This document shows positions 20,591 through 32,465 of a DNA stretch of 64,000 bases, in pieces. The translations under genes were made by a program, and so were the position numbers. Source of the stretch: Clonostachys chloroleuca (lineage: Eukaryota; Ascomycota; Sordariomycetes; Hypocreales; Bionectriaceae); contig JBANAY010000004.1 in the NCBI GenBank assembly GCA_037952775.1, forward strand, positions 8,742,001 to 8,806,000. Reading direction: 5' to 3'. Within the stretch, counting starts at the first letter, position 1. Each line of letters starts with the position of its first letter. The notes beneath the pieces are model-generated. The model was not told where the DNA came from. It did not search any database and worked only from the letters and a program-made list of their open reading frames with translations.

Positions 20591-21899
20591 TTGTTATTAC
20601 CCAAGGGAGGCATCGAATTCAGAGAATCAAGAATGAAATATTTCTGCTATTTAACGCTACATAGTATGCCCCAATGGTCAGGTGGCCAGCTGGATGGAGA
20701 AGCCATACTCGTTAATACGTAATATATCCGTCATGATCGAGCAATTGGACCAAGTGCTAGCGAGCGCCACAGTCCATTTAATTTCGCTGACACTGGGGAT
20801 GCCGTCAAATAGTCCGATTTTCCTGCCCGCACGCAGTCCCTCGCCTCGCCGTTTAGACAAGGCTGGTGCTAGGCCGTGTTCACGGTCGCCTATACATCCA
20901 TCGGTTCCAGCCCTGGCGCCCGCTTCAGCACGCCAATTCTGAGTTTAGGCTTTCTTAGGACTGGTCGAGGGTGGCACCATCGCGTGTGCATGATTGCCGC
21001 AGTAGTTTAAGCCGTCTGGGAACTGATAAGAGGTTGACGCCACTGCAGTAGCGCATCGATAGCCCTCGGCCACAGGGTCAATGTAAGTCTCCTAAGAGAC
21101 CTCTAGGGGTCCCCTTCGTTTCCCAAACCATGCCCACATGATCAGAGGACCGCACACATCGGTACCTCTTAGGCTATTTATTTAGCCTACGATCTTCCTT
21201 GAGTTAGTGTCCTCTCTAAGCTGCGTATCCTAGCTTTATCGCTGCGATAGTTAGGTCAGACCTCATAAACTTCTGTATCTTTATTGTGTCCAGCTGACTT
21301 AGAGTTGTGTAGTCACCTGACCCTTATTAGATTCAAGCCAACTCATGGGGTGCCGTTACTATTGGGTCACCTTCATGCGCTACCGAAAGTAACCTGAAAT
21401 CCTGTTTCTTGCCCGCCAGTCACACTAATCCTTGGAAGAGAGGAAAATAGATTGATTGATTAATTGATTTTACAGTATCTAACCGCACGCCGGTTGTACA
21501 TGTAATCATGTCGACAGATAGCAGGTCCGGCGAGTAGCTGAAGCTCCACGGATCATTGCTGATCCGCTTTGCCCCACCCTCTGCTGCCACTATATAACTA
21601 TTAGTATGCCGCATTCTACACCATGCTCCACCTGTGGCTGTTGGTGGAACTCCTGCCGAAACCACGCCTAACATGACATACAACGCAAGTCACCATGATA
21701 GATCAACTGCAACCAAGGCCATCAAAGACCACCCAATTGGCGATGGCCTTGACGCTTTCCACGCCTCATTCAAGTCGGTCTGTCGAGACAGGCGCATCTC
21801 TTGTTCGCCAGACACACTCGCTCACTTTGATCACGAAGGCATAGTGAACCATAATCACTACGATCCTCTCCGCTGACTTCCGCAGGTCTCCAGAAACTC
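20591..21899. other. Mostly unreadable; one minus-strand tail possible
   Basis: On the minus strand 20678-20940 an open stretch ends with SEIKWTVALASTWSNCSIMT and FSIQLAT, which has natural-looking composition but no known match. Frames 21420-21683 (-) and 21634-21876 (+) overlap antisense and are not supported. No RNA gene or repeat seen. Confidence 0.35.
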
Positions 21900-22232
21900 T
21901 CTATTGATCTCATCCTGGCCTTACAAGGGCTCCGGGTATCCCGCTTGCTTCGCTCAGCATCTGGTGGAAAGAACCTTTTCAGCGACCTATCGAGACTGGG
22001 CTCCTCCGTCAACTCCGATGACGTCGACCTCGACCGTATTAAACCTCTCTTGAATGCCGTTCTCGCCGTCGATCCAGACGATATGCTCATCTGGGATCAA
22101 GTTTACCGTGCCATTAACGAACCTACCCCGCCCCCCGACCGACATCTTCTCTCCAATAAAGGCGATAACTTCACAACACAAATAGGCTTTGCAAACTCGC
22201 TCGAAGTGACAGGATGTAGACGCGGTCCTTAA
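21900..22232 (+). pseudogene. Kinase-associated fungal protein, N-terminal fragment (tentative)
   Basis: The frame carries VDLDRIKPLLNAVLAVDPDD, then MLIWDQVYRAINEPTPPP. This resembles the short region preceding the kinase part in some multicopy fungal kinase-like proteins (pattern ...V/I-x-x-L-I/L-x-A-V-L-D-x-x-x-D-x-x-I-W-x-x-V-Y/F...T-P-P-P). No kinase lobe follows; a LINE scrap comes next, so the gene is cut off. The assignment rests on one short motif. Confidence 0.35.
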
Positions 22233-22286
22233 GATGGTAGCACGGACCTAACATATGAATCGAGGGGAATACAGGAAAGGCTCAAG

Positions 22287-22400
22287 CAAAACATACGGAC
22301 GACCTAATGAAAGGAGAAACGATACGCATATACGCAGACGGAAGCAGTATCGACGGCTAAGTAGGTGCGGCGGCAGTATGCACAATACTAGGGGAAAAAA
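22287..22400 (+). mobile_element. LINE RNase H scrap
   Basis: The frame starting at 22304 reads DLMKGETIRIYADGSSIDG, a TAA stop, then VGAAAVCTILGEKKTRTYP. The YADGS..DG.VGAAAV pattern is the first motif of the RNase H domain at the end of fungal LINE ORF2 proteins. The in-frame stop and the later stops show it is dead. It may derive from the same Tad-like family as the ORF1 fragment at 9600-10219. Confidence 0.6.
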
Positions 22401-23183
22401 AAACGCGCACATATCCATAACAATGAGCGCCGCACTTTTTCTTTGCTGCAAAACGCGAAAGCTGGCTCTCTGTTAAAGCCTAGTACGACATCGACGAGGG
22501 GCAGTCTATTCGAGAAACACAGTAGACAACGGAAACGTACGGGGCTTATACATTAGATAAGCCGTCTTCCCCACGCCCTCTCCGATCATCTTCCTGACCC
22601 CTAACAATTTGTACCTTGTGTATTTATCCTTGGAACCACTTAAACATTAAGTAGAGCCTATCAATATGTAGTATCTCTGCATCTCGAGCTCCACCGTTCG
22701 TTTCCCCTTGGGCGCTCACCGACAACTGCACCGCTACATGAACTAACCTGTACTGTCCGTATGCACCCAAAGCCTGCCTTAGGCCGCCCTATAGATCGAC
22801 CGCTGGCATGAGCGACCCATGGCAGCCCCAGCAGCTGGGAGCTCGTGTTGAGAGACAGTATCGAACACCAAGCCTGCATATATCAAATATCTTCGTTGTT
22901 GGGTGGCTACCTATCACATACTCAAAGCCATATTCAACAAGGGTGGGAAAAACCTTCTCGACAAGAAAACCCCCCCCCCCCCCCCCCCCCCACCAAAAAA
23001 AAAAAAAAAAAAAAACAATATTTATACGAATCAATTAACATTACTTGAAAAATGGTACTCTCCGAAAAAGAAAGCAAAAACCTCAGTGTCAGCCTGGCCA
23101 TCACCAGGGTGGCATGATGAATTTGCCGCGGCTGGTCCACTTGCATATTTCAAAGCAAAGCACCACCCGAAAGTAACTCGCAT
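22401..23183. other. Intergenic with C22 and A21 homopolymers
   Basis: A run of 22 C at 22970-22991 is followed after ACC by 21 A at 22995-23015. Reading frames crossing it code only for Pro, Gly, Lys or Phe runs and are artefacts. The remaining sequence shows no gene. Its right end lies just downstream of the hydrolase-like gene and should hold that gene's 3' UTR. Confidence 0.7.
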
Positions 23184-24841
23184 CTACCGCTGGCTATTAT
23201 GGACAAGCTCTTTAAGCCTTTTCTCAATGATGTCACGGCCCCTAGACGTTGACCATACCTCGTGTGGTGCATTGTCGACAATGTCCCACTGTTTCAGGTT
23301 GTCAGTGAGCTCTGTCAAGTCCCTCTGTTTCTTCCCCCAGTCGCTGCTCTGTTTGATGCTCAGCCCGGAGCTGACCACGACCAGCGGCGTCTCCTTGCGT
23401 TGGATTTCACGGCTACTGTCCAGCTCGCGCTTGGTAAATGAGCCCGCCACGAGACTCTCCTGTAGCTTGGCGAAGATGAGCTTCCCGTTCTGCTGCGCGG
23501 ACCGGCCATACACACGGTCTATGCTCGTGCGCCCCCGAAGGAGTGCGCCAGGAAGGCGATCCAAGCCTAGTGGTGATATAACGCCCTTCAGCCAGAGCAG
23601 GAAGCTTCGCCCCGGTCTCCCGATACTGCCAAGTAGGTCTTCGTGCAAGGGATCGATGAGTAGTAGTCCTCGAACCGTCTCGGGCCCGTTGCGGGAAGAC
23701 AGGATCCTTGAGTAGACGGAACCGATGCCGGCACTAACTAGGACCCACGGCCCATGCTCCCCGGCAAGAGCCAGTGCTTCGCCCAAGACGTCTGTCGCAA
23801 ATCCAGCGGAGAGGGGTGACGGCGCCGTATCTGACCAAGCATATCCTGGCCGGTCAGCGAAGCAAAAGCGTGAGATAGATCTGTTCTTGACTGCGTTGTC
23901 TGCGAGCTGCCAGAGCCCATGTTCGACGGGTCGTTCCCCTCCCTCGAGGAGGACGGTAGGCATCTCAGCGCCTGTGGTGTCGAGCTTCTTCTCTCCATAG
24001 CAGAATAAATGAATCCTGTACTTGCCTCCGTCGACCCAGTAGAGATTGCCCGGGGCCGCGAGGCTCGCATCCAGTGCTCGTAGGATGATGGTCATTGTTA
24101 TAAGGAGAGTAGCGATCATCATGATTGTGTAGGCAATCGTGGACACTAGCACCATTGACCATTCAAACACAGTCCGTCTGGTCTCTGCGCGGCCGGTCAG
24201 GCGCTCTTCCTCCTCCTGCTTACCCCATTTGACAGCTCGATCTACTACCAGGACCCATAGGCTCATGAGAAGCGACCATATGACACTTACTGTGCCTACC
24301 CAGCCTTCCTCGTAATGAGTCTTTTGGACAGATAAGAGGAGAATAATATCGAGAAGCAGGACAAACTAGATACCCTCAGTGTGTTAGAAAGTGTTACTGC
24401 TTGAGGGGTATGGAATCTTGTTCGACATACCGACATGCTAACAGCCACGACTCTCACAGACTTGGCCGGGATACCAAAGAATACGAGTGTGAAGAGCAGG
24501 TTCGCGAGCGCCATGCTCGCGAAGCTGAACGCATAGAAGTTGCTTCCCCTTTGATGTAAACCATGTGGTGTTGCAAAAGTAGACACAAGTAACAACGTCC
24601 ACCACGTAAACGTGAGGACCGCAAAGAGGATGGTCACGTAGCGCAGGATGCGAATCGTCCACAGGTTGTACGGAGAGACAGCAGGGTCATCAGGTAAAAG
24701 TAGTTCCCGTTGCGAGTCGACGCGGTTTGGCAGCAAGCGGGTGTGCTCATCTGGACCATCGAGTGGTGCCTCGCCCTCGTCGAGATCGTCAAGCGACGAG
24801 TCCCTTCGCTGAGCGCCCTCAATCTTGGGACGGCGATTCAT
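23184..24841 (-). CDS. Multi-pass membrane protein with alpha/beta-hydrolase-like domain
   Basis: Two exons, 24431-24841 and 23184-24365, joined over a 65-nt intron (donor GTATGT, branch CTAAC, acceptor TATCTAG, phase 0), give 530 residues. The start is the Met of MNRRPKIEG. The N-terminal 70 residues are acidic and polar. About five membrane segments follow, including TILFAVLTFTWWTLLLVSTF, ALANLLFTLVFFGI, VLLLDIILLL and STIAYTIMMIATLLITMTII. From about residue 245 an alpha/beta-hydrolase fold is visible: oxyanion-type LLEGG, DRPGYAWSD, the nucleophile-elbow strand WVLVSAGIGS and a late NAPHEVW His. The elbow has Gly350 where Ser, Cys or Asp is expected, so hydrolytic activity is doubtful. 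Genes of this layout are widespread in Pezizomycotina; function unknown to me. Confidence 0.88.
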
Positions 24842-25625
24842 CGTGTAGCAAATAAGAAAATCAAAGGTCGTCCAGGTGATAAGTTGACTGAGATATGAGC
24901 AGCTTGCATGAACTAACGTTAGTGGCAACGACAGAGCTCCTTTATCTTTGCCTATTAATTGATTCGCGAAAGAATATAAGGAGGCAGAGGAATTTTCATA
25001 AAAAATTTTAAGCGAGGTTTATTATATGAAAATCACCATTCCTGAACTATGGACTTTGGGCCTGTTCTGCTATGTGTGTATCTAAATGGACTACGTCATA
25101 CTAACCCGGAAGAACTACAATCGCTAATCGAGCGCCTCGACAGCTCATAGATCGATCCCCACCACCGGACTAAGCATTTTTAAGCTCTGCACTATTTCAG
25201 AATTAATTAGTCTCGTGGTCACACCGTCCTAAGCGAGAGCACCAAGCAGCTTGCTGGGGGAATGATCATTTGGGATGAGCCCCATTGGCCCGGCGGGTCT
25301 AATTGGCGTCTTGATCTACAACCTCAATCCGTGCAGGGCGGGCAGTTCCCCTCATTCGATTTCGATCCCGGTAGTGATGATCTTGATATTATGTAGATTA
25401 TTATTCGTTATTCGTTTCGAGGCCGCATTATCCTATTCATAACTTGACAAGACAGATTCCCTCCGTTTTATCCCCTAAACCAGCTGATGTACATGTCTAA
25501 GCTGGGGTATCCAAAAAGTATTTAATAAATAATTAGATCCGTCCTCGTTCTGCCACCATGGCAGTTTTGTAGCCTTGTAACCATGCCTGCTTTTTCCTTC
25601 ATAACTCCCCGTAAACTAAGCTCTT
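24842..25625. other. Intergenic region between two minus-strand genes
   Basis: Contains the presumed promoter of the hydrolase-like gene. No open frame or repeat is supported. Confidence 0.6.
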
Positions 25626-26161
25626 TCACCGCGGGTCCCAAGGCGTCACCGGGTTGGGTTCTCTAATGCTGGACCCTCCTGACCCGTGACTGCTCAAAGA
25701 GTACGAAGTGCGATTCAATCTCATATACGACCGCCTTTTCTGCTTCTCTTTCATGGTCTGCAGGAGCGCCTTCTCTGGCGTGGGTCCAGTCGTCGATGTC
25801 GTCGCTCTAGATGGAATCTTGCCGATAGGAAGATGTAGCTGGCAGCCGCCTGCGGATCCTTTGCGTCGACGCCAAACTTCTTATAAGTCCTGGTCCTCTG
25901 CTCCTTCATCGCCTGCGCAGAGGGTTCGCTGACTGATAGCCAATCTTTAATCTGGGAGAACCATCGCGGTTTTCCTGCCCGTTCTGTTGCCGAGCTCATT
26001 GTCTGGGTACAGGGCGCAGCCTGGCTGCTGTTACTGCTAAGCGCAGGATCTGAGGTTGACTGTGTTGAGATGAATGAAGCTCGCCGGTTCGCGGTGTTTG
26101 AAGTTGATGAAGTCGATCCGCCTGTGGAGTTTATATCGATGGTACCGCGTGGGAACTCCAT
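25626..26161 (-). pseudogene. Conserved fungal protein with one frameshift
   Basis: The first frame starts MEFPRGTID and contains the conserved segment PRWFSQIKDWLSVSEPSAQ, then KKFGVDAKDPQAAA. At about 25838 the homologous reading moves to another frame: LHLPIGKIPSRATTSTTGPT, PEKALLQTMKEKQ and a final SIREPNPVTPWD before TGA at 25626-25628. That order, including the terminal EPNPVTPWD, fits a single-copy Pezizomycotina protein of unknown function. Only one base is missing, no other lesion is seen and both sides are well conserved. A sequencing error or a strain-specific recent loss are equally possible. Confidence 0.7.
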
Positions 26162-29128
26162 TCCTTACATATTAAAAGGGAAGTGCTCGTCTCCGCGTCC
26201 CCCCGGATGATAAGTAAAGCTGCACGAGGCCTCAGAACCATGTCTCTGGTGAAGCTAGAAGTGGCCACGACCTAGCCCGGGCGTTTTGCCGGACGCACGG
26301 ATCGGATTTTGCAACGTTTGGCGGACTCGGCCGCTTCTCAAGTAATGGGAAAAATTCCTAGTCGCAGTCTCGAAAAAACGGCTTCCTTTTTCCCTCCCTA
26401 ACTCGTGAATCGTGGGTGGCACTTGTGACCAAGGGCCTCCGGGCTTTGTGGAGGATTACGCCAGTCTAGACTGTACGGTGAGGCAAACTCGTGGGTATCG
26501 AGGGGATGGCGTCGCGTGGTGGTGCGTATACGGCACATGAGAGAAGGGAATGCGCACGCCAAATCCGGTGTGTAATTGAAACACACGCCTGGCGGGACGA
26601 TATTCGATGATGGTGTTAAGAAACAAGACAGCGGTTGAGTCAGTTTTTCGATCAGTTCATGATTCACAAGTGTCGTTAGGGGCGGTAGACTGAGACAGTT
26701 GCAGGGGCACGATTTCAGGTTCGGGGATAAGGATGGTGTCGTCGTCTCGTTGGGCAGGTATTCTCTATACACGAAAGGAGAAGAGGAGGGCTCTTCAGTA
26801 GTATATTCTGTGTCAATACTTGGGACGAGCAGAACGATGATCGGAGTGAAAGAGGAATGGGTATCATATGATGGGAGAAACAGAGACAGAGACGAGACAG
26901 AAGATAAGATGGGGATTGGGCACAGTTGAGAATCAATATTCAATGCCGCGCAATGGGTTTGAGAGGGCGGGAAAGCGACCTTCACCGTCCACGACTATGC
27001 CCAGTTCGGCGGCTAGCAGACATATATGTGCGTATATAGAGGATCAATCACAAATTGTCATGGCAAAGAGGATACTGCCGTATTCTAGACATCGTCCAGA
27101 CTGGTGGGGAAGCGGGGGGATGGAGCAAATCATCATATCGCTAGCGGGTTGCGCAGGTTAATTGCTGTGCTAGTCATTGCGCCCACCCAAGCTCGATGCG
27201 CCCGGCCCGGCCAATAACTTGCTAGAAGCTGGTCCTGGGCGACCTCTCATCTACGCGAAGAGGCTTGGGTGGGAGGACGGTGTGGGTGTGAAGCAAGGAA
27301 CGTCAATGCAGGAGGGCGCATTTGGCGATGGGATCTCATCGGCACCTCGCAGCTGCAAGTGGAGTGGCTGCATCTCAGAAGATCAGCGGCACGGAACACG
27401 CCCTGTGTATCATGTTACGTGCCGTTTTCTGCCCTCACACACGGCGCACGCCAAGTAGTACCAACAAGGCGAACGAGCTGAAGCAGGCCAAGCAAGCTGA
27501 AAAGCTTCCCTTGCTCCCGAAAGTGGGCCTGGATATGTGGAGCTGTCCGAGTTAGCGATTGCCCAGCGCTAAAACCATCCAAGACACCCGTCGTCATGTC
27601 GCTATCTCGGTGTGGATGAACATCTTGCCCCTAACAGTCAATGGCCATTGAATTTTCGGTATCCTATCCATTGCCCCGGGTATGCAGGCGTTCAGTTGTT
27701 TTGCCATGGTCCTCAGCCCAACCGCCAGTAGCTCAGGCCTACATGGAGGTGAGAGCATAACACAGCTGAACCTGAGATTAGATGTCAAGGTGCCAAGATC
27801 TTTAAATTGAAGCCAAGTCTTAGGTACATCAAACATAGCACACCTCGATTCAGGCCTACATTATGGAAAATTTATATGATTGTATGTACTTACAAGTACT
27901 GTACATGTGCCTATGTAGATGTTAAATTGCCATATCTACCTTCATTATATGTATGTATACTGTATACACAAGGATGTTTATATGTATATAGTACATCACA
28001 TGGACTAAACCATGGTCCGGGCTACAGGTCACACCACGCTGACCCCATCAATGCCACGAGTAAGCCGAAGGCCACATAGGTGCGGTATGATGTGGACCTT
28101 GGTGTCTCAGCCTTCAGATGTATGACTGGCTGTCCGTTGAAGCCTCCAAGCATCTATTTTCTGCTTCGTGTTTCATCCCTGCGTGGGTCACCAGCAACCC
28201 AGCGTCCATTTTCTACTCCTGTCCATCCCCTTCCCATTTAGTATTAAGCCCAATATCCAAGGCTTATACGAGCCTTTTGTGTATCATTCACCCTCAGCAT
28301 TTCTTAATTACTCCTGCTTGTTTCATTGTCCTAGCCGCCCTTTTCGGTAGCAGCGTCTCACTATATACATACGTAGGTGTATTTTATAGTTATATCATTT
28401 AGAACCTTTTTAATAGTAACACACCACGCTAGCTAATAGGTATCCGTGATATTCCATTTACCTGCCTAATCCCTCAATCCGCATCTTAACAGGTATAAGA
28501 AGAGACAAACTATAGATGTTGATCTTAATTTACTACACCCCTAGATTCTCTCTAGTTAAAACCCTTAGCTGTTGAACCCTATATCAGCTACACAACAGCT
28601 TAAGTCGGAGAGGCTTAAAGCATCTAAAGGATCTTACCTTTTGACTTATGCTAAAGTCTATACCAATATTCTCTGGTATGTCGCAGAAAAAAGGCCCGGT
28701 ATCTTCAGCACGAATACTAAGTACAATATGTACAGTATGCTGCACTTCGCTTCTTTTGAAGTGGAAGAACCGTAGGTAAAACAGAACGATTGAGGTATGA
28801 TGATGCCATGATAAGCACGATGTTTGATCTGGAACATTCTATGATGCGATGACTAAACTTTGTTCGTTTTGAAGAAGGCAATATTCCCATCTGGGAGGTG
28901 GATGACGATGCAGTAACGACGAGTTGCCGATGCCATAGTAGGGAAGCCATTTGCTATACAATACGAATAGTGCCATTCCCATTTTTAAAGCAACCAAAGC
29001 TAGCCACAATGTGACGTTAGCATTTGATCTAATGACCAATCAAGACGTCACGACGACAGGCTTCCCTTGCTCGCTGACGAGTTACACCAAAACCGAGTCT
29101 GGTCCTGGTGCCCCCGAGCTGCATCACC
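26162..29128. other. About 3 kb without a supportable gene
   Basis: The 195-codon frame 26398-26985 (-) is Pro/Ser/Thr/Leu-rich with no domain and faces opposing frames, so it is more likely leader or promoter sequence than protein. Between 27840 and 28560 the DNA is AT-rich with TATGTATG-like words. No tRNA, rRNA or terminal repeats were found. Confidence 0.5.
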
Positions 29129-31924
29129 ATGGCTCCACGACAGGATACCCCATTCCGCTCGGCGGACATGAGCATGGTGCAGCTGTATGTGTCCAAGGAA
29201 ATCGATCGGGAGGTCGTCACCGCCCTTGGCGAGCATGGATTGTGCCAGTTCTGCGATGTAAGCCTCTATGCCCAAGCTATCTCCTCCATTCAGGCTACTC
29301 ATATGTCATTTCATCCAGCTCAATAAGAATGTCAGCGCCTTTCAGCGAATTTTCACCCACAAGATTCGACGCCTTTATAATGTCGAACGACGGCTACGTA
29401 CGCCATTACAACTCCTCAGAATACACTCAGCCTAACGGGACGCAGGATACTTCTATATACAGATAGAAAAGGCGGGAATCAAACTTCGAAAGCTTGATCT
29501 TGGAGCTGAGAGGCTCTCGTCGCCCTCTACCTCGGAAATTGATGAACTCGCCGAGCGAAGCCAGGAGCTTGAGCAGCACGTCTCTGCACTGAACGACAGC
29601 TACGAGACCCTCAAGAAGCGTGAGGGTTACCTCACTGAATGGCGCTGGGTGCTGAGGGAGGCTGGCGGCTTCTTTGATCGCGCTCCCGGAAACGTGGAGG
29701 AGATTCGAACCTCTACACACAACGATAACACGCCGTTACTCTCCGACGTTAAGCAACATAACGCTCCGCCTAACATCGAGAGATCATTTTCTGGCATGAA
29801 AATTGACTTCGTCGCTGGCGTTATCTCCAGGGATCGTGCTGCCACCTTTGAGCGTATCCTCTGGCGAACTCTTCGTGGTAACCTGTACATGAAGTTATCG
29901 AAGATTCTGGAGCCGTTAACCGACTCCATGAACAACGAGGCTGTCAGGAAGAATGTCTTTCTTATCTTCGCTCATGGCAAAGAGATTATCGCTAAGATTC
30001 GGAAGATAGCTGAATCCAAGTGAGCTGAGGTGTATAATGTCGATGAGAACAGGGATATCCGATGCGACCAGATTCACGGGGTGAACAGTCGCCTCGAGGA
30101 CATACAGAGCATCCTTCGCAATACTCAAACTACTCTTGAGGCAGAGCTCAACCAAAATTCGCAGTCTCTTTCTACTTAGATGGTGCTCATTGCAAAAGAG
30201 AAGGCTGTATACAACACCCTTAACCTGTTCTCTTACGATCCTGCCCACCAGATCCTCGTCGCTGAGGCTTGGTGCCCCACTAATGATTTGCCTCTTGTCA
30301 GCACTACTCTCCAGGACGTCACTAACCAAGCTGGCATCTCCGTTCCGTCTATTATTAATGAGGTTCGAACTAATAAGAAGCTACCCACTTATGTGAAGAC
30401 CAATAAGTTTACCGAAGGCTTCCAGACCATTGTCAATGCGTATGGGACAGCCACCTATCAAGAGGTTAACCCGGCCATGCCTGTCATTATTACCTTTCCT
30501 TTTCTCTTTGCTGTGATGTTTGGCGACTTTGGACACGCTGTTATCATGCTCTCTGCTGCGTTAGCCATGGTCTATTGGGAGAAGCCTCTGAAGAAGGTTA
30601 CATTCGAACTATTCGCTATGATCTTTTACGGTCGATATATAGCGCTGGTCATGGCGGTCTTCTCTTTATTCACAGGTCTTATCTACAATGACGCCTTCTC
30701 TAAGTCTATAACTCTGTTTGACAGCGCTTGGACGTTCAAGAAGCCAGAGGGCTGGCAAGAAAAACAGTCCCTTTCTGCTACCTTACGCGACGAAGGCTAT
30801 CGCTACCTATTCAGTCTAGATTAGGCATAGCATAGAAGTGAGAATAATCTTATCTTCAGCAATAGCTACAAGATGAAGATGAGTATCATCCTTGGTTGGG
30901 CTTACATAACCTACTCGCTTTACTTCTCCTACATCAACGCAAGACATTTCAAGAAGCCTATTGATATCTGGGCCAAATTCCTTCCTAGAATAATATTTTT
31001 CCAGGCTATCTTCGGTTACCTCGTTCTTTGTATCATCTACAAATGGTCTGTGGACTGGTTTGATACTGGTGCGCAACCTCCTAGCCTTCTGAATATGTTG
31101 ATCTACATGTTCCTGCGTCCTGGAACTCTTGACGAGCGCTTGTACGCTGGGCAAGAGTATGTTCAGGTTATTCTACTTTCGGTAGCCTTGTTCCAGGTCC
31201 CGATCCTACTTTTGCTTAAGCCCTTCTTTCTCCGTTAGAAATATAACCATGCCCTCGATTTGGGTTATCGCAGAATCGGTGAAACCTCCCGCTCTGGCGC
31301 CCTGGACGGTGATGATGAGAATGAGCCTTTGGTTGATGGGCGCGGTGACAGCTTTGGCGATGATGGCGAGGGTGTTGTGATGAATACTCAAAATATTGGT
31401 GAAGACCAACCGTTCGAGTTTGGCGAGGTCATGATGTACCAAGTCATCGACACTATTGGTAAGCTACAACTTTGTCTATAATCTAGGGGATATGGAATCC
31501 TTACCCGTGCTTACAGAGTTTTGCTTAAACTGCGTTTCCCACACTGCTTCGTACCTACGTCTCTGGGCCTTGTTACTAGCCCATCAGCAATTGAGTGTGG
31601 TGCTTTGGAACACGACTCTAGGCCGTGCTTTAAAGATGGGGGGCATTGTCGGCATTATTATGATTGTCGTCAGCTTCTATGTGTGGTTCTTTCTCAGTAC
31701 GCTCTGCTTTCAATTTCCCTATTGCAAGATAGCTACTGACAAGTTGTATAGCGATTGCTATTTTGGTGTGCATGGAGGGTACCAGTACCATGCTGCACTC
31801 GCTCAGATTGGCGTGGGTTGAGTCCTTCTCCAAGTTTGCAGACTTTGCGGGCTGGCCTTTTACACCATTCTCGTTCAATACTTTGTAAGAGGAGTCAGAA
31901 GAGTTGAAAGACTACTTGGGATGA
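29129..31924 (+). pseudogene. vph1-like: V-type ATPase subunit a (Vph1/Stv1 family), nonsense-riddled
   Basis: The whole membrane subunit a of the vacuolar proton pump can be followed. The start is MAPRQDTPFRSADMSMVQLY. Four introns are intact: 29258-29318, 29398-29445, 31459-31516 and 31697-31751. Landmarks include REAGGFFDRAPGN, the VAEAWCPTNDLPLV loop, the EGFQTIVNAYGT segment, FLFAVMFGDFGHAV and the [24 protein letters not shown] helix holding the essential Arg. The end is WPFTPFSFNTL then EESEELKDYLG. No frameshift is needed, yet six in-frame stops occur at 30021 (TGA), 30177, 30822, 30828, 31236 (TAG) and 31886 (TAA). Four TAGs sit where Trp is conserved, i.e. TGG to TAG. I infer a second gene copy killed by RIP; a working copy should exist elsewhere. 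Confidence 0.92.
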
Positions 31925-32063
31925 TGCAGCGGATTCATAAGGGGCAATACTTCCCATACTTATTCCTGCAGACTTAGCTATTATCATTTTGGGTCATGGC
32001 GTGTGGCTGTTCGGATGTGGCGCAATATGGCGAAGGCGGCGTTCCAGGTGTTGCTTTCAAGGG

Positions 32064-32180
32064 GGCGGAAGGAAGAACCTTTGGTTCCTCAAGGCATAAT
32101 GGAAGTTGTTTTGGGAAATGTCTCGCACAGGAGACCGGCCCCGACGGGCTCGCTATCAAAACCTTCGGAACGAGTCTTTC
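32064..32180. repeat. Helitron-associated dispersed repeat (copy B)
   Basis: Shares with 34628-34720 the ordered words GGCGGAAGGAAGA, GTTCCTCA-GGCA, CACAGGAGACCGG-CCC, GACGGG-TC and CCTTCGGAACGAG. It lies between the V-ATPase pseudogene and the helicase relic, in the same orientation as copy C on the other side of the helicase. Confidence 0.7.
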
Positions 32181-32465
32181 AGTTTGTGGGTTTGATGAAG
32201 GGTTTTACAGTCGTTTGTTTGAGATGAGATGTCGCGAGCATCATGACTGTGGCTGATGGGCGCACGGACCACCCAGACCAATGAGATTCTCTCACTCATC
32301 ATTATCGTAATCCCAGTTCCCAATATAAAGGTTCAATATAATGTTGAAATGAACACCCTTAAGACCTACGAGAAAGTTAGATAGTAGGAATCACGCTCAA
32401 TCCATTCCCCGGTAAAGACCTCTTGATATGCATGGAGATGTGTAACACGCGGCTGATTCCGAGCG

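Noticed and set aside
8588..22400. A functional secondary-metabolite cluster (ADH, P450, ABC transporter, racemase)
   Set aside because: The pieces are fragments of different ages, far apart and mostly dead, and no core synthase (PKS, NRPS, terpene cyclase) is present.
22789..23146. Gly/Phe-rich and Pro/Lys-rich frames across 22970-23015
   Set aside because: Created by the C and A homopolymers; no other coding signal.
26398..26985. 195-codon Pro/Ser/Thr-rich minus-strand protein
   Set aside because: No domain, opposed by other open frames, probably low-complexity non-coding DNA.
29427..30329. Minus-strand frames within the V-ATPase gene (also 30816-31154)
   Set aside because: Antisense shadows of conserved coding sequence.
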